Assembly (NCBI GenBank): GCA_017303655.1
Contig: JAFLCE010000026.1
Location: 1 to 43,219, forward strand
DNA length: 43,219 bases
Source: Anaerolineae bacterium
GTDB lineage: Bacteria > Chloroflexota > Anaerolineae > Anaerolineales > Villigracilaceae
Reading direction: 5' to 3'
A program made the translations under genes and the position numbers. A model generated the notes under the pieces. The model was not told the origin of the DNA. It was given only the letters and a program-made list of their open reading frames with translations, and searched no databases. Shown in pieces: positions 8,473 to 15,443 of this stretch (position 1 is the stretch's first letter; each line of letters starts with the position of its first letter).

Positions 8473-10314
8473 ATGGCAGATGCCCAACAATTTACTTTTA
8501 AAGCAGAGACCAAACAACTGCTGCATATTCTTATTCACTCGCTGTACAAGGACCGCGAGGTCTTTTTACGTGAGCTGCTCTCAAATGGCTCAGACGCGAT
8601 CAACCGCCTGCGCTTTGAAATGCTGACGAATCAAAACGTACTCGACCCGAACGCGGAGTTGAAGATCCATGTGAAGGTGGATAAAGACAATCGCACCATC
8701 ACGGTTCAGGATACCGGCATCGGTATGACGCAAGACGAGCTGGTCGATCATCTCGGCACGATTGCCCAATCGAGCGCGCGCAAATTTATGGAGGCGGCAA
8801 AAGAAAATAATCAAGATGCCTCCGGTTTGATCGGTCAATTCGGTGTGGGTTTCTATTCCGTCTTCATGGTGGCAGAGTGGGTGCGGGTCACCTCTCGCTC
8901 CTTCCGCCCCGAAGCCCAGGCTGTGACCTGGTACGCCACTGGCGACGATACTTATCAGATCAGCCCGGCGGAGATGACCGAACGCGGTACCCGCATCGAA
9001 ATTAAACTGAAAGAGGATGCGGCAGAATTTGCCGAAGAATACCGCCTGAAGAACATCATCAACAAACATTCAGATTACATCGGCTTTCCTATTTATGTGG
9101 GTGACGAAGAGAAACCGGTCAACAAGCAGACCTCGCTGTGGCGCACGGCTCGTAATGAGATCACTGCCGAGCAATACAAGGACTTTTACCGCCAGACCAC
9201 GCTCGATTTTGAAGATCCGCTGATGCACGTCCACATGGTGACGGATGCGCCGGTGCAGTTGTATGCTTTGCTGTTCTTCCCGGCGAAATCAGAACGCAAT
9301 ATGTTCTCACTCCGCAAAGAAGATGGCTTGAAGTTGTACTCGCGAAATATTTTGATCGACGAATACAACAAAGATTTGCTGCCCGAATATCTGCGCTTTG
9401 TGCAAGGTGTCGTGGACTCTGAAGATTTGCCGCTCAACGTCTCCCGAGAAACTGTTCAGTCAAGTGGACTGATGCCCAAGCTCAAGAAGGTGCTGACCAA
9501 TCAGGTCATCAAAGAACTGGAAACGTTGGCGAAGAAAGACGCCGAGAAATACGCAGCCTTCTGGGGCGAGTTCGGTGTGTACCTCAAGCAAGGCATCGCC
9601 GCTACTCCCGCCGATACGGATACCATTACACCGTTGCTGCGTTTCAAGACCAATACCAACCCCGAAACCTGGTCTTCACTTGATGAATACGTTTCAAGAA
9701 TGAAGGACGGGCAGAAGGTTATCTATTACATCGTAGGTGAAGACCCCAAGGCTGTGCTGCGCAGTCCGCATTTGGATGCGTTCCAGGCGAACGGCACCGA
9801 AGTGTTGCTGCTCACCGAGCCGATGGACTCATTCATGCTGATGGGATTGCACAAGTTCAAGGATTATGACTTGAAAAGCGTCAGTGGGGCAGAGGTCGAT
9901 GGAGCAGAGCAGCCCAAGGCGGAGTCTGAGGCGGAGAAGATTCCCGAAGGTGACTTCAATGCCCTCGTCGAAACATTCAAGCAAGTCCTCGGCGAGCGAG
10001 TCACGGATGTGCGTGCCAGTAGTCGTTTGGTTACATCCGTTGCAAGGTTGGTGGATGCGGATGAAAATTCCAACCCGGAACTTCAGCGTGTGTATAAATA
10101 TCTCGGCAAGGAATATGAAGTGCCGAAGAAGGTGCTGGAGTTGAACCCTTCGCATGACATGTTGAAGAGCTTGCTGAAAACCGAGGGCGAGTTACAGACC
10201 ATCATCATTGAGCAAGTCTTTGATAGTGCATTGCTGGTGGAAGGCTTGCACCCCGACCCTTCGAGCATGGCGGCGCGTGTGCAGCAGATCATGGAAGCGG
10301 CGTTGAAAAAATAA
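8473..10314 (+). CDS. htpG: Molecular chaperone HtpG (Hsp90)
   Basis: HtpG is the cytosolic ATP-dependent Hsp90 chaperone. At 613 aa it has normal bacterial length. The GHKL ATPase motifs are all present: ELLSNGSDAINRLRFE (Glu34, Asn38), DTGIGMTQDEL (Asp80, Gly82, Gly84) and GQFGVGFYSVFMVAEW (121-136). The middle-domain signature DLPLNVSRETVQ contains the catalytic-loop Arg. The C-terminal dimerisation region ends RVQQIMEAALKK. ATG 8473 has a CAGGAGG site just upstream. I found no CIRCE inverted repeat ahead of it; a possible -10 (TATAAA, 8435-8440) is present. It appears monocistronic. Confidence 0.98.
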   Translation: MADAQQFTFKAETKQLLHILIHSLYKDREVFLRELLSNGSDAINRLRFEMLTNQNVLDPNAELKIHVKVDKDNRTITVQDTGIGMTQDELVDHLGTIAQSSARKFMEAAKENNQDASGLIGQFGVGFYSVFMVAEWVRVTSRSFRPEAQAVTWYATGDDTYQISPAEMTERGTRIEIKLKEDAAEFAEEYRLKNIINKHSDYIGFPIYVGDEEKPVNKQTSLWRTARNEITAEQYKDFYRQTTLDFEDPLMHVHMVTDAPVQLYALLFFPAKSERNMFSLRKEDGLKLYSRNILIDEYNKDLLPEYLRFVQGVVDSEDLPLNVSRETVQSSGLMPKLKKVLTNQVIKELETLAKKDAEKYAAFWGEFGVYLKQGIAATPADTDTITPLLRFKTNTNPETWSSLDEYVSRMKDGQKVIYYIVGEDPKAVLRSPHLDAFQANGTEVLLLTEPMDSFMLMGLHKFKDYDLKSVSGAEVDGAEQPKAESEAEKIPEGDFNALVETFKQVLGERVTDVRASSRLVTSVARLVDADENSNPELQRVYKYLGKEYEVPKKVLELNPSHDMLKSLLKTEGELQTIIIEQVFDSALLVEGLHPDPSSMAARVQQIMEAALKK

Positions 10315-10422
10315 GGAAAATATTCCAATGGGTGTTTTCCCCCATTTGTAGGAACTTATCAAAAGTATAGAAACTATTCTGTTGCAACTATTCTGCAAGG
10401 ACGTATGTAAGCATGGGTATGC

Positions 10423-10428
10423 TATAGT
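10423..10428 (+). promoter_or_regulatory. Extended -10 element for the riboswitch transcript
   Basis: TGC-TATAGT (10420-10428) is an extended -10 located a few bases before the predicted aptamer. The -35 region is not consensus. Transcription would start at about 10434. Confidence 0.4.
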
Positions 10429-10431
10429 CAT

Positions 10432-10530
10432 TGCAGACATCCGATAAAGGCAAACCCGGTGAAAACCGGCGACGCAAAGCTATGGGTCTACCGTCACTGC
10501 AAGTGACCATGACCGCCAGGCCGCCGAAGA
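10432..10530 (+). ncRNA. Cyclic-di-GMP-I (GEMM-I) riboswitch aptamer
   Basis: The core matches the GEMM-I pattern. AAGGCAAACC (10447-10456) leads into a P2 hairpin closed by a GAAA tetraloop (GGTGAAAACC, 10458-10467). GACGCAAAGC (10471-10480) follows. A P3 stem is seen as TCAC-TGCAA-GTGA (10494-10506), and the tetraloop-receptor side with a GCCAGGCCGCC 3' strand lies at 10515-10525. The family binds the second messenger c-di-GMP and controls motility, surface and extracellular-matrix genes. It lies 114 bp upstream of the first gene of the secreted-protein/signal-peptidase unit, on the same strand. The outer ends are approximate. Confidence 0.93.
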
Positions 10531-10555
10531 CTACATTACTGCAAATGTTCACTTG

Positions 10556-10586
10556 GCCTGGCTTTTCATAAGCCAGGCTATTTAAT
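10556..10586 (+). terminator. Riboswitch expression-platform hairpin (conditional terminator)
   Basis: A 9-bp stem GCCTGGCTT (10556-10564) / AAGCCAGGC (10570-10578) is followed by the modest U-tract TATTTAATT. The left arm can instead pair with GCCAGGCC inside the aptamer (10515-10522 with 10555-10562), so the three segments form mutually exclusive structures. The weak U-tract means that termination strength is uncertain. Confidence 0.6.
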
Positions 10587-10643
10587 TCGGATGGCTGTTT
10601 CAACCTTCAAGTCGTATCCAACACTACTCTAAGGAGAAAAGCC

Positions 10644-11006
10644 ATGTTCAAAACTTTGAAAGTCCTGTTCGTTCTGTTTGCTGTTCTTGCCATCTCTGTT
10701 GCCGCCTATGCGTTTGCCGCATCCAACACCGTGCCTGACACCAAAGCTGGTGACGGTACGGGCGCGGTCAGCGGATACACCGTCACCAGTGTTGCCTATA
10801 CTTTGAATGCGACCACCCCTACCACCCTCGACATGGTTTCATTCGATGTGGGTGCTGCCGCTACTCAAGTTAAAGTGCAGCTTGTAGCAACTACCGGTAC
10901 CTGGTACACCTGCACACTTGATACCGGCACGGTCTGGGAATGTGATACCACCGGCTTGACCGTTTCGACGATCGACCAATTGCGCGTGATCGCCGCCAGC
11001 AACTAG
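10644..11006 (+). CDS. Small secreted protein with NTVP motif, putative matrix or fibre subunit
   Basis: The 120-aa product has a basic N-terminus (MFKTLK), one hydrophobic stretch (about 7-24) and a predicted cleavage region ending ...AYAFAASNTVP (residues 21-31). The mature part is about 93 aa, rich in Thr, Val and Gly with no cysteine until two late ones (YTC, WEC), and looks all-beta. The family is not one I can name. It is the first gene after the c-di-GMP riboswitch and stands immediately before a SipW/ER-type signal peptidase, as TasA-like biofilm subunits do in other bacteria. A structural-subunit role is inferred from this context only. AAGGAG (10631-10636) precedes ATG 10644. Confidence 0.75.
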   Translation: MFKTLKVLFVLFAVLAISVAAYAFAASNTVPDTKAGDGTGAVSGYTVTSVAYTLNATTPTTLDMVSFDVGAAATQVKVQLVATTGTWYTCTLDTGTVWECDTTGLTVSTIDQLRVIAASN

Positions 11007-11031
11007 CGCTGACTGGCGCCTCCTGATGTAT

Positions 11032-11110
11032 ACCGGGTCTGTTCCAAAGAAGATGCTCGTTCCCGAAGGTTGGCGGGCGGACGCAATGGAACAGATCCGG
11101 TCTTTATTTG
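11032..11110 (+). terminator. Attenuator-like hairpin between the secreted-subunit gene and the signal-peptidase gene
   Basis: ACCGGGTCTGTTCCA (11032-11046) pairs with TGGAACAGATCCGGT (11087-11101) over 15 bp with one G-U, enclosing a 40-nt loop, and is followed by CTTTATTT. The long loop makes it an imperfect terminator. It could lower expression of the downstream enzyme relative to the subunit, or protect the upstream mRNA from 3' decay. Confidence 0.5.
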
Positions 11111-11126
11111 AGATCAAAGGTATTTC

Positions 11127-12917
11127 ATGAACGGTCGCTCATCCCTTATGGTTGTGTTCGTCTCGATTACAGCCTTGCTCCTTTTCTGGGTAACTTTTTT
11201 GCCTGCACAACTCGGCGGCTGGGTGACCTACGTGATTGTGGATGGCATCAGCATGGAGCCGGGATTTGTGTTCGGTGACCTGGTACTCGTCCGCACGCAA
11301 ACGGACTATGAAGTGGGGGATGCCGTGGTCTATAAAGATGAGTCACTGGGTGGCTATGTCTTTCATCGCATCGTTGACATGGACTTGGATCGCTACATCC
11401 TTCAGGGTGATAACAACGGCTGGTTGGACTCGTATCACCCGAGCCGTGACGAAATCGTTGGTAAACTGTGGCTGCATGCACCGAAACTTGGACGTACAAT
11501 CGAATGGATGCGAACTCCGCTCAATTTGGCGCTCGCGATTGGGCTGTTGGGAGGTGTCTTTATGTTTGACTTATTCAATAAACCGAAACAAAAGGGAACG
11601 GACAACAGTTCGTCCTTTCAGATGGGCGTTTTTCCACAGACTGCCTTGTTCTCTTTGGGTTTGTTGGCATTACTCTTTTTAGGACTTGGAATTTTTGCCT
11701 TTCTGCGCCCATTAAATCAACCTGAGGAAAATATCTCGTATCAGCAGGATGGTATGTATTACTACTCTGCAACGGGAACGCCCGGTGTCTATGACACAGA
11801 CATGGTCCGCTCGGGGGAGCCGGTTTTTACAAAATTAACCTGCTTTCTTAATATTGGCTATACCTACAATATTCTGGGCGACCGTTTGCAAGGTGCGACG
11901 GGCACCTATAAAATGTCTGCGCGCATTTTAGATGAACAGGGCGGCTGGCAGCGCACACTTCCATTGAACGGCGAAACGGTATTTTCTGGAAACACATTCT
12001 TTACCATGGCGACCCTTGACTTGTGCCAGATGGAGTCACTGGTTCAACTGGTGGAGAAGGAAGCAGGCTTGAAACAGGTCTCTTATACGTTGGAGATCGT
12101 CACGGATGTTTCTTTCGCCGCAACCGCCGAAGGGAATTTTGTCAGCGATTCGTTTTCGCAGGTACTTCCGTTCAAGTATGACAAAGTCCAGTTTTATTTG
12201 GCGGAGAATGACCCGCAGGTGGACGCGTTGTATTCTACGACGCCCGGGTTGGTGGAGAGTTCCGTTTTGGAGCCGAATACGATTTCTTTCCTAGGACTGA
12301 CGGTTTCCGTTTGGGCGGTTCGTATGGTTTCCTTGCTTGGCTTTGGTGCTGCGTTGATCGGTCTTGGGATCATCGGCATCGGCTTGTATCGCGCCGCCAG
12401 CCAGAGCCAGGAGGCTTTGACTCAGTTGAAGTACGGCTCGATGTTGTTAGATGTGATGGAGCAGAATCTCGCGCCAACCTCTTCCATTATTGACGTCGCT
12501 TCAGTAGATGATCTGGCGCGGCTCGCGGAACGACATGGGACGATGATTTTGCATACGTCGCGGAATTTTTTGCAATTTTATTTTGTGCAGGTAAACGGTG
12601 CCACATACCGCTACGTTTTCAGTACGGGTAGGAAAGGCATCGAGGAACCCGATCTGCTCCCGGCGGAGAAGGAAGCGCCGATTGAGGTCAGGTCAACGCC
12701 TGCGCTAGAACCCATCTCCAAGCCAGTTCAGAAGCCTATCCCTGAACCAATCCTTGAGAATGAGATTCTTCCTTCACAGCCTGTGCAGGATGAATTTTTC
12801 GAGATGGAAATACCAAAGAAGGTTCAAGAGCAGGTGGAATACATTCTCAAGACTGGCGAGATTGAGTTTGTGATGCCGCCTCAGGAAGCCGTGATGTTGA
12901 AGCAGGTCAGGCTATGA
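11127..12917 (+). CDS. SipW/ER-type signal peptidase fused to a DUF5305-like region
   Basis: The 596-aa membrane protein starts with a signal-peptidase module. TM1 is at residues 8-27. The nucleophile motif is DGISMEPGFVFGDLVLV (Ser42). VFHRIVD carries His80 where bacterial LepB has Lys, which is the ER/SipW Ser-His type. GDNNGWLD (94-101) supplies the acidic residue. TM2 lies at about 132-150 and TM3 at about 172-193. An extracytoplasmic beta-rich region (about 195-375) resembling DUF5305 follows, then a TM pair region at 385-420. The C-terminal cytoplasmic part has a DUF5305-associated look (MLLDVMEQNLAPTSSIIDVASV...) and a Pro/Glu-rich tail. It should cleave the signal peptides of its two neighbours. 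The stop overlaps the next start by 4 bp. Confidence 0.85.
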   Translation: MNGRSSLMVVFVSITALLLFWVTFLPAQLGGWVTYVIVDGISMEPGFVFGDLVLVRTQTDYEVGDAVVYKDESLGGYVFHRIVDMDLDRYILQGDNNGWLDSYHPSRDEIVGKLWLHAPKLGRTIEWMRTPLNLALAIGLLGGVFMFDLFNKPKQKGTDNSSSFQMGVFPQTALFSLGLLALLFLGLGIFAFLRPLNQPEENISYQQDGMYYYSATGTPGVYDTDMVRSGEPVFTKLTCFLNIGYTYNILGDRLQGATGTYKMSARILDEQGGWQRTLPLNGETVFSGNTFFTMATLDLCQMESLVQLVEKEAGLKQVSYTLEIVTDVSFAATAEGNFVSDSFSQVLPFKYDKVQFYLAENDPQVDALYSTTPGLVESSVLEPNTISFLGLTVSVWAVRMVSLLGFGAALIGLGIIGIGLYRAASQSQEALTQLKYGSMLLDVMEQNLAPTSSIIDVASVDDLARLAERHGTMILHTSRNFLQFYFVQVNGATYRYVFSTGRKGIEEPDLLPAEKEAPIEVRSTPALEPISKPVQKPIPEPILENEILPSQPVQDEFFEMEIPKKVQEQVEYILKTGEIEFVMPPQEAVMLKQVRL

Positions 12918-13300
12918 AGCTCTTCCGCTGGTTGCTGGTCGGAGTGTTCGCAGTTATCGTCGTTACATCCATGACGGCGATTGCTGCTGCGAATACGGTT
13001 CCGCCCTCGCAGGTGGATGATCAATCGGTTTCGTATAACGTCAATCATCTCAAGCCTTCGGCATGTTCAGGGATTGTGCTGTCGAACCTGGTGACCGGCT
13101 CGGGCATAATGACGGGTACAGCTGGCAACGACTTGATCATTGCCTCATCGGGCGCGGACGTGATCGATGGCGCAGGCGGCAATGACTGCATCCTTGGCGG
13201 CGGGGGAGCGGATACCATCACCGGTGGCGATGGTAACGATGTTTGCTTGGGCGGCGCAGATGCAGATGCGTTCATAGCATGTGAGAGCGAAGTGCAGTAA
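12914..13300 (+). CDS. Small secreted RTX-type calcium-binding protein with NTVP motif
   Basis: The 128-aa product has an N-terminal membrane/signal segment (residues 5-24) ending AIAAANTVP (22-30), the same motif as in the first gene of the unit. The C-terminal half holds haemolysin-type nonapeptide repeats (GTAGNDLII, GADVIDGAGGNDCILGGG, GGDGNDVCLGG), which form calcium-binding beta-rolls. Four Cys residues (in ACSG, NDCI, DVCL, ACES) could form disulfides. ATG 12914 overlaps the signal-peptidase stop (ATGA), so translation is probably coupled. It may be a minor or tip component beside the 10644 subunit; that role is inference. Confidence 0.8.
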   Translation: MKLFRWLLVGVFAVIVVTSMTAIAAANTVPPSQVDDQSVSYNVNHLKPSACSGIVLSNLVTGSGIMTGTAGNDLIIASSGADVIDGAGGNDCILGGGGADTITGGDGNDVCLGGADADAFIACESEVQ

Positions 13301-13354
13301 TAGAGAAATGGGAAAATCATCTGGGGAGAAAAAATTCCTTTGGAAGAAACAGGC

Positions 13355-13390
13355 AGAGGGTTGTCCAGAAGCGGACAATCCTCTTGTTTT
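13355..13390 (+). terminator. Terminator of the riboswitch-controlled unit
   Basis: A 12-bp stem (AGAGGGTTGTCC / GGACAATCCTCT, one G-U pair) with a 6-nt loop is followed by TGTTTT. It lies 55 bp after the RTX-type gene and closes the three-gene unit. Confidence 0.75.
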
Positions 13391-13450
13391 GCGTGTAGGC
13401 AGTAACTGTAGTCGAAAATCCCCTATAAACCAAATAAATTTAAGATATAC

Positions 13451-13500
13451 CAAAATATTTTGTATTACACCAAAACTATTGACTTAAACAAAAATATTTG
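13451..13500 (+). promoter_or_regulatory. Putative operator array upstream of the DUF2089 gene
   Basis: There are three related AT-rich elements. CAAAATATTTTG (13451-13462) is a perfect palindrome, followed by CAAAACTATTG (13471-13481) and CAAAAATATTTG (13489-13500). They recur every 18-20 bp, about two helical turns, and the last two overlap the -35 box and the spacer. The arrangement suggests cooperative binding of a dimeric regulator, possibly the product of the operon. Confidence 0.45.
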
Positions 13501-13507
13501 CTATTAT
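13479..13507 (+). promoter_or_regulatory. Promoter of the DUF2089 operon
   Basis: TTGACT (13479-13484), a 17-bp spacer and TATTAT (13502-13507) form a near-consensus promoter. The predicted transcription start (about 13514) lies after the ATG at 13506, which excludes that codon as the start. Confidence 0.7.
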
Positions 13508-13526
13508 GCAGACATTGGAGCCCCAA

Positions 13527-13913
13527 ATGCCACAGATCCCTCAATCCTGCCCTAGCTGCGCTTCCCCGCTTGTCGTTACCCAGCTCACCTGCACCTCGTG
13601 TGGCACCGGTGTGGTGGGCAAGTTCGAACTTTCGCCCTTCTTTCGCCTCTCAAATGAAAGCTTGAAGTTCCTCGAGGTTTTCGTACGAAACCGCGGGAAC
13701 GTCAAAGAGATGGAACGCGAAACGGGCGAGTCGTACTGGACGATCCGCCGCCAACTGGACGAAGTCATCACCGAAATGGGCATCGAAGAAGAGCCCAAGC
13801 AAAGTGACCTCTCCACCAGCCGCCAGGAAATTCTGGCACGCCTCAGCCGCGGCGAGATCAACGTGCAGGAAGCCACCCAACTTCTCTCTCAACTCAAAGG
13901 AGACGCCTCATGA
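13527..13913 (+). CDS. DUF2089-family zinc-ribbon regulator-like protein
   Basis: The 128-aa product opens with a zinc ribbon (CPSC at residues 8-11, CTSC at 22-25). A helix-turn-helix-like region follows (FVRNRGNVKEMERETGESYWTIRRQLDEV, about 50-78, the DUF2089 core). A C-terminal SHOCT-like helical hairpin (EILARLSRGEINVQEATQLL) ends the protein. DUF2089 proteins are thought to be small DNA-binding regulators; no target is established. I start at ATG 13527, with TTGGAG at 13515-13520, because ATG 13506 is part of the promoter's -10 box. The stop overlaps the next start (ATGA), so the two proteins are translationally coupled and probably act together. Confidence 0.85.
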   Translation: MPQIPQSCPSCASPLVVTQLTCTSCGTGVVGKFELSPFFRLSNESLKFLEVFVRNRGNVKEMERETGESYWTIRRQLDEVITEMGIEEEPKQSDLSTSRQEILARLSRGEINVQEATQLLSQLKGDAS

Positions 13914-15358
13914 ACGGACACAAAGAACGCTTAATGGTTTTGGATATGCTCGCCGAGGGCAAGATCACAGCGGATGAAGCTGAGGAACTTTTCAAGGCAA
14001 TGGAAGAAGTGCCGGAAGAAACCCCCGCCTCCGACTCGCCCAAGCTTGTTCCCGGTTTATCGCATTTATCCAAGCTGTCAGCTTTATCTTCTCTCTCTTC
14101 ACTTTCCGCACTTTCGGGCTTATCTTCGCTCTCCCCAGCCGACCCCGAAAGCCCGCGCAACACCCGCACCCGCGAGCTGCTCGGTGCCCTCAAAGATGCC
14201 GGCATCGACCACATCACCACCAGCGACTTGCAGGAAATGAAAATTCATAACCTCACCGCCGACTACGTCCGCGAAATGACAGGACTCGGCATCAAACCCG
14301 ATGGCATAGGGGAGTGGATCCACCTGCGCATTCATGACGTCTCTCCGCGCTATGTGCGTGACCTGCGCAAAGCGGGCATCACCGATCTGGGCGTGGAAGA
14401 GATCGTCGAATTGAGCAGGCAGGGCGTCTCTGCCAAATTCATCAACGGATTGGCTGAACTGGGCATCAAAGACCTTGACACCGACCAGTTGGTTGAATTG
14501 AACAACCACGGCGTTTCGCCAAAATATATTGCAGAAATGCGTGCGGTTGGGCTAAGCGACCTAGACGTCGACGAATTGATCGAACTGGGCAACCATGACG
14601 TTTCCCCAAAGTTTGTCGCAGAAATGCGCGCACTCGGTTTCACCGACTTGGATGTAGATAATCTGGTGGAACTGAGCAACCACGATGTCTCACCCAAGTT
14701 CGTGGCGGAATTGCGCGCGCTTGGCTTCAAGGATTTTGATATTGACGATTTGGTAGAGCTGAGTAATCACGATGTCTCGCCCAAATATATTGCCGAAATG
14801 CGAGCCGTGGGTTTGAAAGACCTCGATATCGATGAACTGATCGAGTTGCGCAATCACGATGTCAGCCCAGATTTTATTGGTGCTATGCAAAGCCTCGGCT
14901 ACAAAGACCTGGATGCCGATGAACTCTCTGACTTGCGAAACCACGATGTGACGCCTGATTTTGTCGCCGCCATGCAAGATGTGGGTCTCAAAAACCTGGA
15001 CACCGCTGAACTGATCGACCTGCGCAACCACGGTGTGACTCCCGGCTACGTGCGCGGGTTGGTGGATGCTGGGTTGAAGAATGTTGACGCAGACGAGCTC
15101 GAAGAACTAAAGACTCACAACGTCACTGCCAAGTTCGTGCGCGAGATCTACGAAATGGGCTTCAAAGATGTGGAAGTGGAAGAACTCGTAGAGTTGAACA
15201 TTCATCACGTCACTCCGCGTTTTATTCGCGATATGCGTAACAAGCTCGGCGAAGACCTGACCCTCGCGCAGATTCTCGAGATCCGCTTGCACGGGCTGGA
15301 TGAAGATATGTTGGAAGAACTCCGTTCGGCAGGAGTCAAAGTGAAGGTAAAGGCTTAA
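13910..15358 (+). CDS. SHOCT-like domain protein with twelve 29-residue repeats
   Basis: The 482-aa product starts with a SHOCT-like hairpin (RLMVLDMLAEGKITADEAEELF, residues 7-28), the same module that ends the preceding protein. A Leu/Ser low-complexity stretch (50-75) follows. Residues 113-460 are twelve consecutive full 29-residue repeats with consensus HDVSPxFVAEMRALGFxDLDxDELxELxN, with partial copies at both ends. Each unit looks like two short helices, so the array should form a solenoid. Similar 'HgVtPeyi.emra.G' repeats occur in bacterial antirepressor or peptidase-linked proteins. No enzymatic motif or membrane segment is visible. A scaffold or regulatory partner of the DUF2089 protein is likely, by inference. 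Confidence 0.85.
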   Translation: MNGHKERLMVLDMLAEGKITADEAEELFKAMEEVPEETPASDSPKLVPGLSHLSKLSALSSLSSLSALSGLSSLSPADPESPRNTRTRELLGALKDAGIDHITTSDLQEMKIHNLTADYVREMTGLGIKPDGIGEWIHLRIHDVSPRYVRDLRKAGITDLGVEEIVELSRQGVSAKFINGLAELGIKDLDTDQLVELNNHGVSPKYIAEMRAVGLSDLDVDELIELGNHDVSPKFVAEMRALGFTDLDVDNLVELSNHDVSPKFVAELRALGFKDFDIDDLVELSNHDVSPKYIAEMRAVGLKDLDIDELIELRNHDVSPDFIGAMQSLGYKDLDADELSDLRNHDVTPDFVAAMQDVGLKNLDTAELIDLRNHGVTPGYVRGLVDAGLKNVDADELEELKTHNVTAKFVREIYEMGFKDVEVEELVELNIHHVTPRFIRDMRNKLGEDLTLAQILEIRLHGLDEDMLEELRSAGVKVKVKA

Positions 15359-15368
15359 GAAATGCAAA

Positions 15369-15401
15369 CAACCGCCCCATAGAATGAGGCGGTTGTTTTT
15401 T
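15369..15401 (+). terminator. Terminator of the DUF2089 operon
   Basis: CAACCGCC (15369-15376) pairs with GGCGGTTG (15388-15395), followed by TTTTTT. The arms are nearly the same as in the terminator after tRNA-Glu. Confidence 0.9.
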
Positions 15402-15443
15402 ATTTAATTCAAGTTGCCACTCAAAGGAGGATAAAATAGCGCC

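Noticed and set aside
10326-10352. Terminator directly after htpG (AATGGG...CCCATT)
   Set aside because: Six-base stem with no proper U-tract; too weak to call.
13506-13526. Upstream ATG of the DUF2089 gene
   Set aside because: It falls inside the -10 hexamer TATTAT of a good promoter and has no ribosome-binding site. ATG 13527 has both leader and ribosome-binding site.
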